NCBI GenBank assembly: GCA_017620885.1
Contig: JAGAUF010000073.1
Span: 1-44,862 of the forward strand
Length of the DNA stretch: 44,862 nt
Direction: 5' to 3'
Source of the DNA: Muribaculaceae bacterium
Lineage (GTDB): Bacteria > Bacteroidota > Bacteroidia > Bacteroidales > Muribaculaceae
The notes under the pieces are model-generated. The model saw nothing but the letters and a program-made list of their open reading frames with translations. It was not told the DNA's origin and made no database searches. This document shows, one piece after another, positions 7,816 through 16,364 of this stretch (positions are counted from its first letter, which is position 1; every line of letters starts with the position of its first letter). The translations under genes and the position numbers were made by a program.

Positions 7816-8307
7816 ATGGCTCTTAAGAAACAATTCCCGCAGCTCGCCACCTTCTCGATGTCATCGATGACAGACGTGATCTTTCTGCTTCTGATTTTCT
7901 TTATGGTGACTTCGACTATTATCTTCCCGACAGCTCTTCCCGTAAATCTTCCCGAAAGCTCCACGCAGACAGATCTCAAACCTGTCACGGAAGTTTATGT
8001 GGATTCTCTTCAGAACCTCTACATAATCGCCGATCGCAACGACTCAGTGGCCTCCGCGCCGCGTCCTGTCGCCGACATTGACGCCCTGCGTGCGGAACTT
8101 TCCGCCATTCAGCAGACAGACTCACTGCGTGCCGTGGCCTTGAATGCTGACCGCAATGTGAAATACGATATTGTGGTGCAGATACTCGATATGGCCGCCC
8201 AAAACAATATGAAAATGGTGCTTGCCACGCGTGCCGCGCAGCGCACAACGCCCTCCCAACCGGCTACGACTGCAGATGACCCTCTCACTCCTGTAACGAA
8301 TGAATAA
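7816..8307 (+). CDS. exbD: ExbD/TolR-type proton channel subunit
   Basis: The partner of the preceding ExbB. The 163-aa protein has a short cytoplasmic start, one membrane helix (about residues 19-40) and a periplasmic domain. Asp20 at the head of the helix (SMTDVIFLLLIFFMV) matches the essential proton-carrying aspartate of the family. The periplasmic part follows at VNLPESS. The C-terminus ends in a Thr/Pro-rich tail. Its stop codon overlaps the next gene by 8 bases, which implies translational coupling. Confidence 0.9.
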   Translation: MALKKQFPQLATFSMSSMTDVIFLLLIFFMVTSTIIFPTALPVNLPESSTQTDLKPVTEVYVDSLQNLYIIADRNDSVASAPRPVADIDALRAELSAIQQTDSLRAVALNADRNVKYDIVVQILDMAAQNNMKMVLATRAAQRTTPSQPATTADDPLTPVTNE

Positions 8308-9043
8308 ATCAACCTCGGATAAAATAATTGCGGGTTTCGTCACCCTCTTCATCACCGCGTTAATTATCGTAACGCTGGTGCTGGGCGGTCTGACGTGGGA
8401 TAAGTCGCTGCTTGCGGAAACATACGCGTCGGATTCGACGGAAGAGTTGTTTATCGAGCCGGACATTCTTGAGGAAGACCCGGGCGAGGAATTGCCGGAT
8501 ATTATCGACGAAGAGGCTGCCCCGGCACCTCAGGGCGAGCCGGAACCGGCTGAAGCTGACAACCGCGAGATTATCACGCAGGGAGAAAATCCCGAGCCGG
8601 CACCTGCCGTGACGAAACCGGCCACGCAGAAGAAACCGTCGCCCGTGAAGGCCGTCGAACCGAAGAAGACCGAAGAGAAGGAGAAGAAGGCTACAAGTGT
8701 AAATGCAGTGAAAAATGCCTTCTCCAAAAACGGAAGCAAGGATTCAAAGAAAAACGGCACCTCGGTGGGAAAATCGGGTGTCAGTACGACCGGTAGCGCG
8801 CGCGGACGCAAGTTTATGGGTTGTCCGCATTTCACCGTCGCTGCGTCGGAACGTACCGTCGTCAAGGTGCGCGTCACTGTCAATGCCGCCGGTAAAGTCG
8901 TTTCGGCCTCTGTATCGAGCGGCGGCAACGCCGAACAGAAAGCTGCGTGTCTGCGCGCGGCGAAACAGGCCAAGTGGAGCGAGAAGCCGGGCGCTGCCGA
9001 TGCGACAGGCACTATAACATTTACGATTACTCCAAAAGCGTAA
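8300..9043 (+). CDS. TonB-like energy transducer
   Basis: A membrane-anchored, periplasm-spanning protein expected to transmit ExbB/ExbD energy to outer-membrane receptors. The 247-aa sequence has one N-terminal membrane helix (about residues 8-32), an acidic then Pro/Lys-rich linker (about 50-150), and a C-terminal TonB-like domain from about 168 (GRKFMGCPHF, VVKVRVTVNAAGKVVSASV, ITFTITPKA). The C-terminal domain matches the TonB/TolA two-strand-helix-strand pattern and is often annotated only as an energy transducer. Translation starts within the end of exbD (ATGAATAA overlap). The CMP-sugar gene begins 17 bases later, so the sugar module probably shares this transcript. Confidence 0.85.
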   Translation: MNKSTSDKIIAGFVTLFITALIIVTLVLGGLTWDKSLLAETYASDSTEELFIEPDILEEDPGEELPDIIDEEAAPAPQGEPEPAEADNREIITQGENPEPAPAVTKPATQKKPSPVKAVEPKKTEEKEKKATSVNAVKNAFSKNGSKDSKKNGTSVGKSGVSTTGSARGRKFMGCPHFTVAASERTVVKVRVTVNAAGKVVSASVSSGGNAEQKAACLRAAKQAKWSEKPGAADATGTITFTITPKA

Positions 9044-9060
9044 TCTCGTTATCCTCAGTA

Positions 9061-9780
9061 ATGAAAACTATGGAAAATATTCTGGTGACAATATGCGCCC
9101 GAGGGGGCAGCAAGGGAATTCCGGGGAAAAACATTAGAACGGTAGGCGGCAAGCCGCTTATTGCGTGGTCGGTGCAGACGGCGCGAAAATTCGCGGAAAA
9201 GAACGGTGCCGACGTGATTCTCTCAACCGATTCTCCTGAAATTGCGCGCATCGCGGCCTCTTACGGACTCAAGACGGAATATGTCCGTCCCGATTTCTTG
9301 GCCAACGATACGTGTGGCAAGCCCGACGCTATCAAAGATGCCATGCTTTGGAGTGAGCGGCAGATGAATAAGCAATATGACTTTGTGGTCGATCTCGACG
9401 TGACTTCTCCAATACGCACGATGCACGATGTGGAGGAGTGTGTGCGCCTGCTGCGCGAGAATTCGGACGCTCTGACTATCTTTTCAGTCAATCCCTGCGC
9501 GCGAAATCCCTATTTCAATATGGTGGAGGAGAAGGGCGACGGATTCTACGGGGTAGTCCTCGGGGGAAAATACACGACTCGCCAGTCGGCACCGAAGGTA
9601 TATGATATGAATGCTTCTATCTATGTCTATCGTCGCGAATCGTTGCTGCCGGAACATCCGAAGGCTGTCACGCCGCGCTCGCTGGTTTATGTGATGGATC
9701 ATATCTGCTTCGACCTCGATGAGCCACAGGATTTTGAGTATCTGACATATCTTGTTGAGACGGGGAAAATTGAGTTATGA
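9061..9780 (+). CDS. CMP-sugar synthetase, acylneuraminate cytidylyltransferase family
   Basis: Predicted to activate an acidic sugar with CTP, giving a CMP-linked donor for surface glycan assembly. The 239-aa protein has the nucleotide-binding signature ICARGGSKGIPGKNI at residues about 11-25, then VDLDVTSPIRT and the C-terminal LDEPQDFEYL segment typical of NeuA-like enzymes. I chose the ATG at 9061; an in-frame start at 8947 would overlap the TonB-like gene and adds no family sequence, and ATG 9070 is an alternative. The stop overlaps the next gene by ATGA. The actual sugar (sialic, legionaminic, pseudaminic or another) cannot be read from the sequence. Confidence 0.85.
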   Translation: MKTMENILVTICARGGSKGIPGKNIRTVGGKPLIAWSVQTARKFAEKNGADVILSTDSPEIARIAASYGLKTEYVRPDFLANDTCGKPDAIKDAMLWSERQMNKQYDFVVDLDVTSPIRTMHDVEECVRLLRENSDALTIFSVNPCARNPYFNMVEEKGDGFYGVVLGGKYTTRQSAPKVYDMNASIYVYRRESLLPEHPKAVTPRSLVYVMDHICFDLDEPQDFEYLTYLVETGKIEL

Positions 9781-10709
9781 AGATTCTGATAGTAGGGTTA
9801 GGTTCGATTGCGAAGAAGCATATCGCAGCGATTCGGAAGATTGATTCCGACGCCGAGATTGTGGCTTTGCGCTCCGGCAAGAACGCTCCCGAAATGGAGG
9901 GGGTGCGGAATATATACAGTCTCGAAGGCTTGGATGAAACGTTTGATTTCGCGATAATTTCAAATCCTACGTCATATCATGCTGAAACGGTGGAACGGCT
10001 GTTGCCCTTGAAAATTCCTCTGTTTATAGAGAAGCCGGTGTTTGAATCCACGGATTATTCCGAATTGATTCAGAAGACGATAGAGAGCGGCGTGCAGACA
10101 TACGTGGGATGCAATCTACGTTTCATGGACTCGCTTGTGATGCTGCACGATTATATCCGTTCACATCCCGAGAAGATAATCAACGAGGTAAACGTATATT
10201 GCGGTTCTTATTTACCCGAATGGCGTCCCGGTACGGATTTCCGCAAATGTTACAGCTCCATACCGGAATTGGGTGGGGGAGTGAATATCGATCTCATCCA
10301 CGACATTGACTATACCGTATGGATTTTCGGAAATCCTGTCGCTTCGCGCGGATTGTGCCGTAATGTTTCGTCGCTTGGGATACGGGCGTTTGATTATGCC
10401 AACTATACGCTTGTGTATCCGCGGTTTACGGCATCTATAATTCTGAATTATTACCGTCGCGATTACCGACGCCGCATAGAGGTTGTCTTTGACGACGATA
10501 CTTGGACAGTCGATCTCAAAGCGAATGAGATTACTGATATGAACGGGGAGACGGTGTATAAGGGTAGTGTGGGCGCCGCGCAGACCTACGAGGCGCAGAT
10601 GAGATATTTTATTAATGCCGTGAAGCGTGGAGAACGGATGGAAAATGACGTTGTCCATGCGAATGAGGTTTTGAAAATTTGTCTGAATTATGAAAGATTT
10701 GAAGGATAA
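9777..10709 (+). CDS. Gfo/Idh/MocA-family sugar oxidoreductase
   Basis: A probable NAD(P)-dependent oxidoreductase acting on a sugar or nucleotide sugar. The 310-aa protein opens with the Rossmann pattern ILIVGLGSIAKKHI and continues with the IEKPVF motif (lysine near residue 86) that marks Gfo/Idh/MocA enzymes. A later GGGVNIDLIHDIDY segment matches the G-x-x-D-x-x-x-H active-site region. Its start overlaps the preceding stop and its last 20 bases overlap the next start, so all three genes are tightly coupled. The substrate is unknown; context points to the sugar that is activated by the preceding gene product. Confidence 0.85.
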   Translation: MKILIVGLGSIAKKHIAAIRKIDSDAEIVALRSGKNAPEMEGVRNIYSLEGLDETFDFAIISNPTSYHAETVERLLPLKIPLFIEKPVFESTDYSELIQKTIESGVQTYVGCNLRFMDSLVMLHDYIRSHPEKIINEVNVYCGSYLPEWRPGTDFRKCYSSIPELGGGVNIDLIHDIDYTVWIFGNPVASRGLCRNVSSLGIRAFDYANYTLVYPRFTASIILNYYRRDYRRRIEVVFDDDTWTVDLKANEITDMNGETVYKGSVGAAQTYEAQMRYFINAVKRGERMENDVVHANEVLKICLNYERFEG

Positions 10710-11442
10710 AGTCATTATAGTGGCCGGTGCCAACGGCCTGATTGGTAAAGAAATAGTAAAAGAGCTGTATGAGCGTGAGGCCAAAGTAGTTTCAGCCGAC
10801 ATCTCTTTCAAGACTGCTTTTCATCCCGACGGCAAGGCGACATTTCGTCTCGACCTGAGCGACAACGCGTCGATCGAAGCTCTCGTAGATTTTACATTGG
10901 CGTCTTACGGCCGCATCGACGGCCTTATCAACGCCGCTTATCCGCGTACGAAGGATTGGGGCAAATACCGCTTCGAGGAGACTCCGTTCCGCCACTGGAA
11001 GGAGAATGTGGAATTGCAGCTAAATTCCGTGTTTTATCTCGATCAAAAGGTGCTCGACGTGATGAAACGTCAGAAATTCGGTTCGATAGTGAATTTTGGC
11101 TCCATCTACGGTATTGTGGGCAACGACTTCACTATTTATGAGGATTATGGAGGCACCTCCCCCGTGGAATATTGCGCTATCAAAGGTGGAATAATCAATT
11201 TTACGCGCTATCTCGCCTCCTATTTCGGCAAATATAATATCCGGGTAAACTGTGTTTGTCCCGGCGGAATTTGGGATCATCAGCGCGAAGAGTTCCTGAA
11301 GAATTATAATCACCGTTGCCCGATGAAGCGTATGGGAAATCCCGACGACATCGCTCCGCTCTGCCTTTTCCTTGTCTCTGACGGGGCGAAATACATCACC
11401 GGCCAGATAATCGCCGCCGACGGAGGGTGGACGGCGATATGA
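10690..11442 (+). CDS. SDR-family oxidoreductase
   Basis: A classical short-chain dehydrogenase/reductase of 250 aa. It has the cofactor loop VAGANGLIGKEI (residues about 11-22), the INAAYP segment, an active-site serine in IVNFGSIYG, and the catalytic YCAIK pair. The C-terminus has PDDIAPLCLFLVSD and ITGQIIAADGG as in most SDRs. It overlaps the Gfo/Idh gene by 20 bases and the next gene by ATGA. In Campylobacter-type nonulosonate loci an SDR (PtmA) accompanies a CMP-sugar synthetase (PtmB); that parallel is suggestive only. Confidence 0.85.
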   Translation: MKDLKDKVIIVAGANGLIGKEIVKELYEREAKVVSADISFKTAFHPDGKATFRLDLSDNASIEALVDFTLASYGRIDGLINAAYPRTKDWGKYRFEETPFRHWKENVELQLNSVFYLDQKVLDVMKRQKFGSIVNFGSIYGIVGNDFTIYEDYGGTSPVEYCAIKGGIINFTRYLASYFGKYNIRVNCVCPGGIWDHQREEFLKNYNHRCPMKRMGNPDDIAPLCLFLVSDGAKYITGQIIAADGGWTAI

Positions 11443-12089
11443 TTTCCGATTTCAACCTTTCCGGACTCTCTGATTTGCTGCATCGGCAACTCACCGGATT
11501 TTTCCCCCTCGACGAGTGGGAGCACGACCTTCTGAATCGTTGTATGCCTGAAACACTCTCGCGCCTTGAGAGATGTATCGCAGGCGTGGACAATAAATAT
11601 TTCCACCGCGATGGCGAGATTTTCTTTTCGCCGTTCCATTCCGGGCAATGGCTCATTTTCCTCTGCTATCTTGCCAATACAGTGTCCACTCGTCACGGTC
11701 TTGCCGCCTCCGAAGATATAAGGCGCGCGAAGACGTTTGCCGACAAGATTTATTATCTCAATAAGATAATGCATTCCGTCGATATTTATCACGAGGTGGA
11801 ATTGCCGGATGTTTTTTTCCTCGAACATCCCGTCGGGACGGTGCTTGGACGCGCGAGCTATCAGGAGGGTTTCATGGCGTATCAAAATTGTACGGTAGGG
11901 GGTAACAAAGGACATTACCCGACGCTCGGACGCAATTTCCGTATGATGTCGGGCAGCAAAATATTGGGTAATTCTCACGTCGGCGACAATGTTACGCTGG
12001 CGGCTAATACTTACGTGAAAGACACCGACATCCCCTCCGGGGCGACCGTCTTCGGAGCGTCGCCGAGCCTGACCATTAAATTTCTGTAA
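11439..12089 (+). CDS. Left-handed beta-helix acyltransferase-like protein
   Basis: A 216-aa protein whose N-terminal 110 residues are alpha-helical and unfamiliar, and whose C-terminal third has hexapeptide-type repeats (YQNCTVGGNKG, TLGRNFRMMSGSKILGNSHVGDNVTLAANTYV) like serine and sugar O-/N-acetyltransferases. It likely modifies the sugar made by the three upstream genes. The ATG at 11439 overlaps the SDR stop codon (ATGA); a GTG at 11427 is possible but less likely. A strong terminator follows 50 bases after the stop, ending the pdxJ-to-acyltransferase run. Confidence 0.75.
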   Translation: MISDFNLSGLSDLLHRQLTGFFPLDEWEHDLLNRCMPETLSRLERCIAGVDNKYFHRDGEIFFSPFHSGQWLIFLCYLANTVSTRHGLAASEDIRRAKTFADKIYYLNKIMHSVDIYHEVELPDVFFLEHPVGTVLGRASYQEGFMAYQNCTVGGNKGHYPTLGRNFRMMSGSKILGNSHVGDNVTLAANTYVKDTDIPSGATVFGASPSLTIKFL

Positions 12090-12138
12090 GAACAGCAACA
12101 GCACATTCTGATAGTCGAATGTATATATTCAGAATATG

Positions 12139-12166
12139 AAGAGAGATGAACAATCGTCTCTCTTTT
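12139..12166 (+). terminator. Rho-independent terminator of the pdxJ to acyltransferase operon
   Basis: AAGAGAGATGA (12139-12149) pairs with TCGTCTCTCTT (12154-12164) with one G-T pair and a 4-nt loop, followed by T residues. Confidence 0.8.
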
Positions 12167-12271
12167 GTTGTTGAAAAGAAGCATTATGACGGAGAGCCGA
12201 GGGCGGAAAGGTTTCTGATACAGCCCTGTCCGTCGAGTATGCGCAGAAAAAACATTTAAATATTGATGATT

Positions 12272-13126
12272 ATGAAATTATTGAAATGGAGTGCAATGGT
12301 CGCAATGGCTGTTCTGGCCGCAGGAGGATTTTCTGCTTGCGATGATGACAATGACAATCCGAATCCTATTCAACCCGGTGCAGGCGATGAGCTGACCTTT
12401 AACGTTTCAGACGTTTTTGAGAAAGGAGCCCCGAAAGGTATCGGTGATATGAACATTCAGACCGATAGTGAGGGGAGAGTGACCGGAATGGTCGACAATA
12501 CTTCGGGAGAGACAGTAAAGTTTGTCCGTCTTGACAAAAACAGCGATTTGGCTCGCGACTTCGACCTTATAATGCTGATTAAGGAGGGTAACGAAACCGA
12601 GGAACTCCGTCTGCGCCTGAACAAATCGGGATATGTGGAATATTGTCAGGAGAAAGATGTCGACGGAGATATGGATGAATGGAGCTTTGAATACAATTCT
12701 CACGGTCAGATGAGCAAGATGACGCGCACCGAAGGAGCAAAAGAAGTATATGAAATCAAATATGACGGAAATCGCAATATCACGGAAGTAGTGGTAACGT
12801 CCGACGAATTGCACGAAGGGGGTACCAACGTCATAGACTACGGTGCTGCTCCGATAGCCAATCTCGGTAACTTGATGCTTTTCGACGAGTGTTTCGGAAT
12901 AGACCTCGACGAGATGGAGTATGCGTATTATGCAGGTATCTTGGGACGTTCCACAGCAAGCCTGCCTATCTCTAAAGTCTTCACGGGCGATATTCCCGCT
13001 CAGGGAGATGAGACCGACACGCTCACATGGACATTTAACGACGGAGGTTTCCCGACGAATCTCATTGTTACGGAAAAGTCTCAATGGGGTGAGATGGAAA
13101 CAGATCGCTTCTCATTCAGATGGTAA
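12272..13126 (+). CDS. DUF4595-like surface lipoprotein
   Basis: A 284-aa predicted lipoprotein. The signal sequence ends in a lipobox (GGFSAC, Cys near residue 22) followed by an acidic DDDNDN stretch, the type of sequence that directs Bacteroidetes lipoproteins to the cell surface. The mature part has YD- and YN-rich beta repeats (FEYNSHGQMSKM, IKYDGNRNITEV) like DUF4595 proteins, which are short RHS-like beta-sheet proteins of unknown function. I chose ATG 12272; in-frame TTG 12263 and ATG 12266 are alternatives. It stands alone between terminators. I see no clear promoter in the preceding 180 bases. Confidence 0.8.
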   Translation: MKLLKWSAMVAMAVLAAGGFSACDDDNDNPNPIQPGAGDELTFNVSDVFEKGAPKGIGDMNIQTDSEGRVTGMVDNTSGETVKFVRLDKNSDLARDFDLIMLIKEGNETEELRLRLNKSGYVEYCQEKDVDGDMDEWSFEYNSHGQMSKMTRTEGAKEVYEIKYDGNRNITEVVVTSDELHEGGTNVIDYGAAPIANLGNLMLFDECFGIDLDEMEYAYYAGILGRSTASLPISKVFTGDIPAQGDETDTLTWTFNDGGFPTNLIVTEKSQWGEMETDRFSFRW

Positions 13127-13161
13127 TGGATTGATTCCCTATATTGGGGTCTAAAAATAGG

Positions 13162-13195
13162 GAGCCGGATTTGACATTTGCAGTCAGTCCGGCTC
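13162..13195. terminator. Bidirectional terminator between convergent genes
   Basis: GAGCCGGA (13162-13169) and TCCGGCTC (13188-13195) form a perfect stem. T-rich sequence follows on the plus strand (ttattcttt) and A-rich sequence precedes it (ctaaaaatag), so it can serve the lipoprotein gene and the convergent glycosyltransferase gene, whose stop codon starts at the next base. Confidence 0.8.
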
Positions 13196-14284
13196 TTATT
13201 CTTTGGGGAAGTATAGACGGAATAGTGAACGGCGGAAATGAGGCCATGAGAGGCGATGACGGAAGGTATTGAAGGCGGCTTCTCCCATACTGTGACGGAG
13301 GGCAGCGTCGGAAGCGATGGCCACAAGAGCGTCGCCGAGAGCGGCGGCATTCGCCGGGGGAACAAGGATGGAGTCGACGCCGTCACGGAGATATTCGGTC
13401 TGCGCGCCGTTGTTGGTGGCGACAATCGGACGTCCGGCAGCGAGGAAAAGGAGGTTGCTGACTCCGAATACTTCGGGACGTACTGACGGCATTACTCCGA
13501 AATCACATTCTCGCAGCGATTCCTCCGGGTGTCCGTCGTCTTTTTTCCAGTCGATCATCTCCATTACTCCGCGAGCCTGCGCCCTGCGTCGTAGGGAATC
13601 GACATAATCGGGATTGCCAGACCCATATATTCGCAGACGCCCCTTGACCTCGCGGAGTCGATAAATGGCGTCGATGAGTATTTCAAGGCCTTTGCCGGGT
13701 TCGAGTGAGCCGCAATACATTGCCGTCACGGGGCCGCGTTCTTTGAATGGGAGAGGTGAGAGGGGATTTGTGCTCAGAGATGTGAAGATGACGTGGAGGC
13801 GCGAAGCGTCAAATGGGTATTCTTTGTCCCATGTCGACAGGAATCGGTCGCGTGCCATCTGCGAGATGAAAATCTGAGCGTCGAGGTTTCGGTAGACGCG
13901 CCGCAGGAGCCATGTGTCGAAGGCTCGCTGTATCTTGTGCCGGGTGTGTATCACGCGGATGTCTTTGCGTCGGGCGAGCTTCCTCGCGAGAAGAATGATG
14001 AATGCGTCGCGGTAGCGATGTACGTGTATTACAGTGCCTTGCTCCTCTTTGCGAAAGTCGCGTGCAAGAAGGAATACGGAGGGGAAGTCGAGGTATCCGC
14101 CGAGGGGGATGTGGCGGATTTGGATTCCGGCATTGCGGAAGGGGGTGTCGACTACTTTTGCATCGCGTGTATAGACAAGAGTCTCAACGCCTTCGCGGGC
14201 CAGACCCACGCAGACGTTGAGAGCATATTGTGCCGTAGGAGTCCATCGGTTGGACTCCACGATATGAATGACGCGTTTTTTCAT
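13196..14284 (-). CDS. Family 4-type glycosyltransferase
   Basis: A cytosolic or membrane-associated retaining glycosyltransferase of GT-B fold, 362 aa. The C-terminal half has the donor-site pattern AMYCGSLEPGKGLEILIDAI, RLRIYGSGNPDYV, and the PEVFGVSNLLFLAAGRPIV region that replaces the usual E-x7-E motif. The N-terminal half binds acceptor (HIVESNRWTPTAQYA, VIHVHRYRDAF). It starts 14 bases after the alanine dehydrogenase-like gene on the same strand and is probably co-transcribed with it. Donor and acceptor cannot be predicted. A role in LPS or capsule is likely. Confidence 0.85.
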   Translation of the reverse strand: MKKRVIHIVESNRWTPTAQYALNVCVGLAREGVETLVYTRDAKVVDTPFRNAGIQIRHIPLGGYLDFPSVFLLARDFRKEEQGTVIHVHRYRDAFIILLARKLARRKDIRVIHTRHKIQRAFDTWLLRRVYRNLDAQIFISQMARDRFLSTWDKEYPFDASRLHVIFTSLSTNPLSPLPFKERGPVTAMYCGSLEPGKGLEILIDAIYRLREVKGRLRIYGSGNPDYVDSLRRRAQARGVMEMIDWKKDDGHPEESLRECDFGVMPSVRPEVFGVSNLLFLAAGRPIVATNNGAQTEYLRDGVDSILVPPANAAALGDALVAIASDAALRHSMGEAAFNTFRHRLSWPHFRRSLFRLYFPKE

Positions 14285-14298
14285 CGGTTCCTCCGCGG

Positions 14299-15399
14299 TT
14301 AGTTGGATGCGGAGAGGAGCACGCTGATGTCTACGCAGGGGAGACCGAGGAACGATGCGATAAGCTTGTCAGTCAGTTTGCCTTCGTAGGTGATTATACC
14401 CACTTGCAGTCCGGCGGTAGAGGCTACCATGGCGTCAATTCCCCCCTTGATGCTCATTTCATCGAAGAAATTGATAAGGACGTTGCTGAGTCCCATGGCG
14501 ACTGTGCGCGGTACTGCGAGCGACGGGCTCTGTTGCGTAAGGTCGAGCAAATAGACCGTCTCCTTCATTGAGGAACGCAGATCGGCCGGTAGCTCGAATG
14601 GACGCGTGCAATCGTCGATGATAATGACATCGGCCGATTTGACTTTCGAGGCGAGAACCCGCGGATGTATCGAGAGAGTCTGAACTCGATCGGAGCAGAT
14701 TTCCTTGATTGTCTGAAGCATGGAGACGTCATTGTCCATCACGGTGACAATGGCGCCTTGGCTGATTCCGGCGAGTGCAGCCGAAGCCACGCGCGTTCCC
14801 TGACCGATAATGAGAATCTCGCATGGATTGATGCCGGCAACACCGGCGAGAAGCACACCTTTGCCTCCACCGAGGAAAGAGAGATAGTCTTGGGCATACA
14901 TAATCGCGGCGCGTCCGTCTATTTCGCTGACTATATTGGAAAAGACGGGCTCATCGTTATGGCTCACTATATTGTCGAGGCTTACCGAGAGGATATGACG
15001 ACGATTGAGAGCCTCGATGAAATCGCGCTCAAAGAAGGAATGTCCCATCATGCACAGCAGGGCGGCTCCCTTGCGCATTTTTTCTATCTCGGGCGTACGG
15101 ATAGGCTCGTAGCAGAGTACCATATCGGCTTGGAGCGCTTGGTCTCGGCTGACGATTTCTACACCGTATTCGGCATAATTGAGATCGGTGAAACTGATGT
15201 CGACAGATGCGCCTTCCTCCATACATACCTGATACCCTTGCTCAATTATGACGCCGCAGGCTTCGGGCGTGATCATAAATCTGGTCTCGTCGCTGTCGGC
15301 ATAATTGCCTAAGATTCCGATACGGAAACCGGGTTTACCATGTATTATGGCTGCCGACTCGCTTTGAGTTTGCAGATCGTTGTTGCTCTTATTGTCCAT
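14299..15399 (-). CDS. Alanine dehydrogenase / PNT-family protein
   Basis: This 366-aa protein has the two-domain layout of alanine dehydrogenase and transhydrogenase alpha subunits: an N-terminal substrate domain (DETRFMITPEAC, with the conserved Arg) and a Rossmann domain with ILIIGQGTRVASAAL. The substrate-binding lysine normally found in KVKEP is not present; the segment here reads VLCYEP. The catalytic histidine region is also altered (CMMGHS). It may be a divergent Bacteroidetes subfamily with another activity, so I give no gene symbol. A promoter lies at 15418-15450. The glycosyltransferase gene follows in the same unit. Confidence 0.7.
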   Translation of the reverse strand: MDNKSNNDLQTQSESAAIIHGKPGFRIGILGNYADSDETRFMITPEACGVIIEQGYQVCMEEGASVDISFTDLNYAEYGVEIVSRDQALQADMVLCYEPIRTPEIEKMRKGAALLCMMGHSFFERDFIEALNRRHILSVSLDNIVSHNDEPVFSNIVSEIDGRAAIMYAQDYLSFLGGGKGVLLAGVAGINPCEILIIGQGTRVASAALAGISQGAIVTVMDNDVSMLQTIKEICSDRVQTLSIHPRVLASKVKSADVIIIDDCTRPFELPADLRSSMKETVYLLDLTQQSPSLAVPRTVAMGLSNVLINFFDEMSIKGGIDAMVASTAGLQVGIITYEGKLTDKLIASFLGLPCVDISVLLSASN

Positions 15400-15417
15400 T
15401 GTTCCATAGATTTGTCA

Positions 15418-15450
15418 CAAAGTTACAAAAAATATTTTGAAATGATACAA
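15418..15450 (-). promoter_or_regulatory. Promoter of the alanine dehydrogenase-like gene
   Basis: On the minus strand TTG (15450-15448), 22 nt, then TAACTTTG (15425-15418). The spacer is slightly longer than usual. The start would lie near 15411, about 12 nt before the ATG. Confidence 0.55.
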
Positions 15451-15470
15451 GAGTAGAGAAAATTTTTGTA

Positions 15471-16364
15471 TCAATGCCTTGACAAATAATCCCGAAGAAT
15501 TGCTTCTGCAGTCTGCGTGTCGATTGCAATTTGATTCTTAAGGTCGGCAATGTCGGGGAAATGTATCTCGTCGCGTATCCGATCGATGAAAAGGAGAGAT
15601 ATCGTCCGGTTGTAGAGATCTCCTTTCCAGTCGATAAGGTGAGCTTCGATGGAGATGTGTCCTGAATCGCTTACCGTGGGGCGTATTCCGATATTTACGA
15701 CAGCCGGAATACGCTGATTGTCGTCGGTGAGTGCCAAGGCCGCATAAACGCCACGCTGAGGGATGATGATGTCGGGGCCGGGACAGAGATTTGCCGTAGG
15801 AAATCCTATCTTGCGCCCGAGTGCCTGACCATTTATGATTTCACCCGAGAGGGCAAACGGACGTCCGAGGGCGGCGTTTGCGGCGGAAATATCGCCCGAA
15901 GTGATTGCGCGGCGAATTGTGGAGGAACTGATGGCTTCGAGTTGAGGCGCGACATTCATTTCTATCCCTTCTTCCGAGGCAATGCGCAGGTAGTCGTCGG
16001 GCGAAAGCATACGTCCGTCGCATCCGAAAGTGTTGTCATAGCCCATCACCATAATTTTGACGCCATAATTATCCCGAAGGGAGCGAAGCCATTGGGCGGC
16101 GGTCATGGAGCGCAGTTTGTCGTCGAAACGAAGCGTGACGACGCGGACGCCGTACTGTTGCAGCATACGGCGTTCGTCCTCGACGGGCATAATGCGTTTT
16201 GGGGCGCGCTGCGGAGCGATGAGCGTGAGGGGATGACGGTCGAATGTGAAGACGACAGGGTCGGCACCGCTTTCGCGAACGGTGTCAAGGAGCGTGTCGA
16301 GCACGAGACGATGACCGCGGTGAACGCCGTCGAATGTTCCTACTGTGGCGGCGACAGGTTTCAT
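15471..16364 (-). CDS. ribF: Bifunctional riboflavin kinase / FMN adenylyltransferase
   Basis: Makes FMN and then FAD from riboflavin in the cytosol. The 297-aa protein has the N-terminal adenylyltransferase domain (TVGTFDGVHRGHR with the nucleotidyl-transfer HxGH-like motif at about residues 13-16, and SSSTIRRAI) and the C-terminal riboflavin kinase barrel (GRKIGFPTANL, GVYAAL, VVNIGIRPTV). I chose the start at 16364, which overlaps the upstream HAD stop as ATGA; a longer in-frame extension upstream carries no family sequence. The coupling indicates a HAD-ribF operon, and the HAD protein could dephosphorylate a flavin intermediate, which is inference. Confidence 0.93.
   Translation of the reverse strand: MKPVAATVGTFDGVHRGHRLVLDTLLDTVRESGADPVVFTFDRHPLTLIAPQRAPKRIMPVEDERRMLQQYGVRVVTLRFDDKLRSMTAAQWLRSLRDNYGVKIMVMGYDNTFGCDGRMLSPDDYLRIASEEGIEMNVAPQLEAISSSTIRRAITSGDISAANAALGRPFALSGEIINGQALGRKIGFPTANLCPGPDIIIPQRGVYAALALTDDNQRIPAVVNIGIRPTVSDSGHISIEAHLIDWKGDLYNRTISLLFIDRIRDEIHFPDIADLKNQIAIDTQTAEAILRDYLSRH

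Noticed and set aside
8947-9060. An upstream in-frame start for the CMP-sugar synthetase
   Set aside because: It overlaps the TonB-like gene by almost 100 bases and adds residues with no family match; the ATG at 9061 starts the normal N-terminus.
9061-12089. A sialic acid catabolic or synthesis operon
   Set aside because: No NeuB, NanA or NanE-like gene is present, so only a generic CMP-sugar module can be supported.
13793-14302. A plus-strand frame of 169 codons opposite the glycosyltransferase
   Set aside because: It is antisense to conserved glycosyltransferase sequence and shows no domain of its own.
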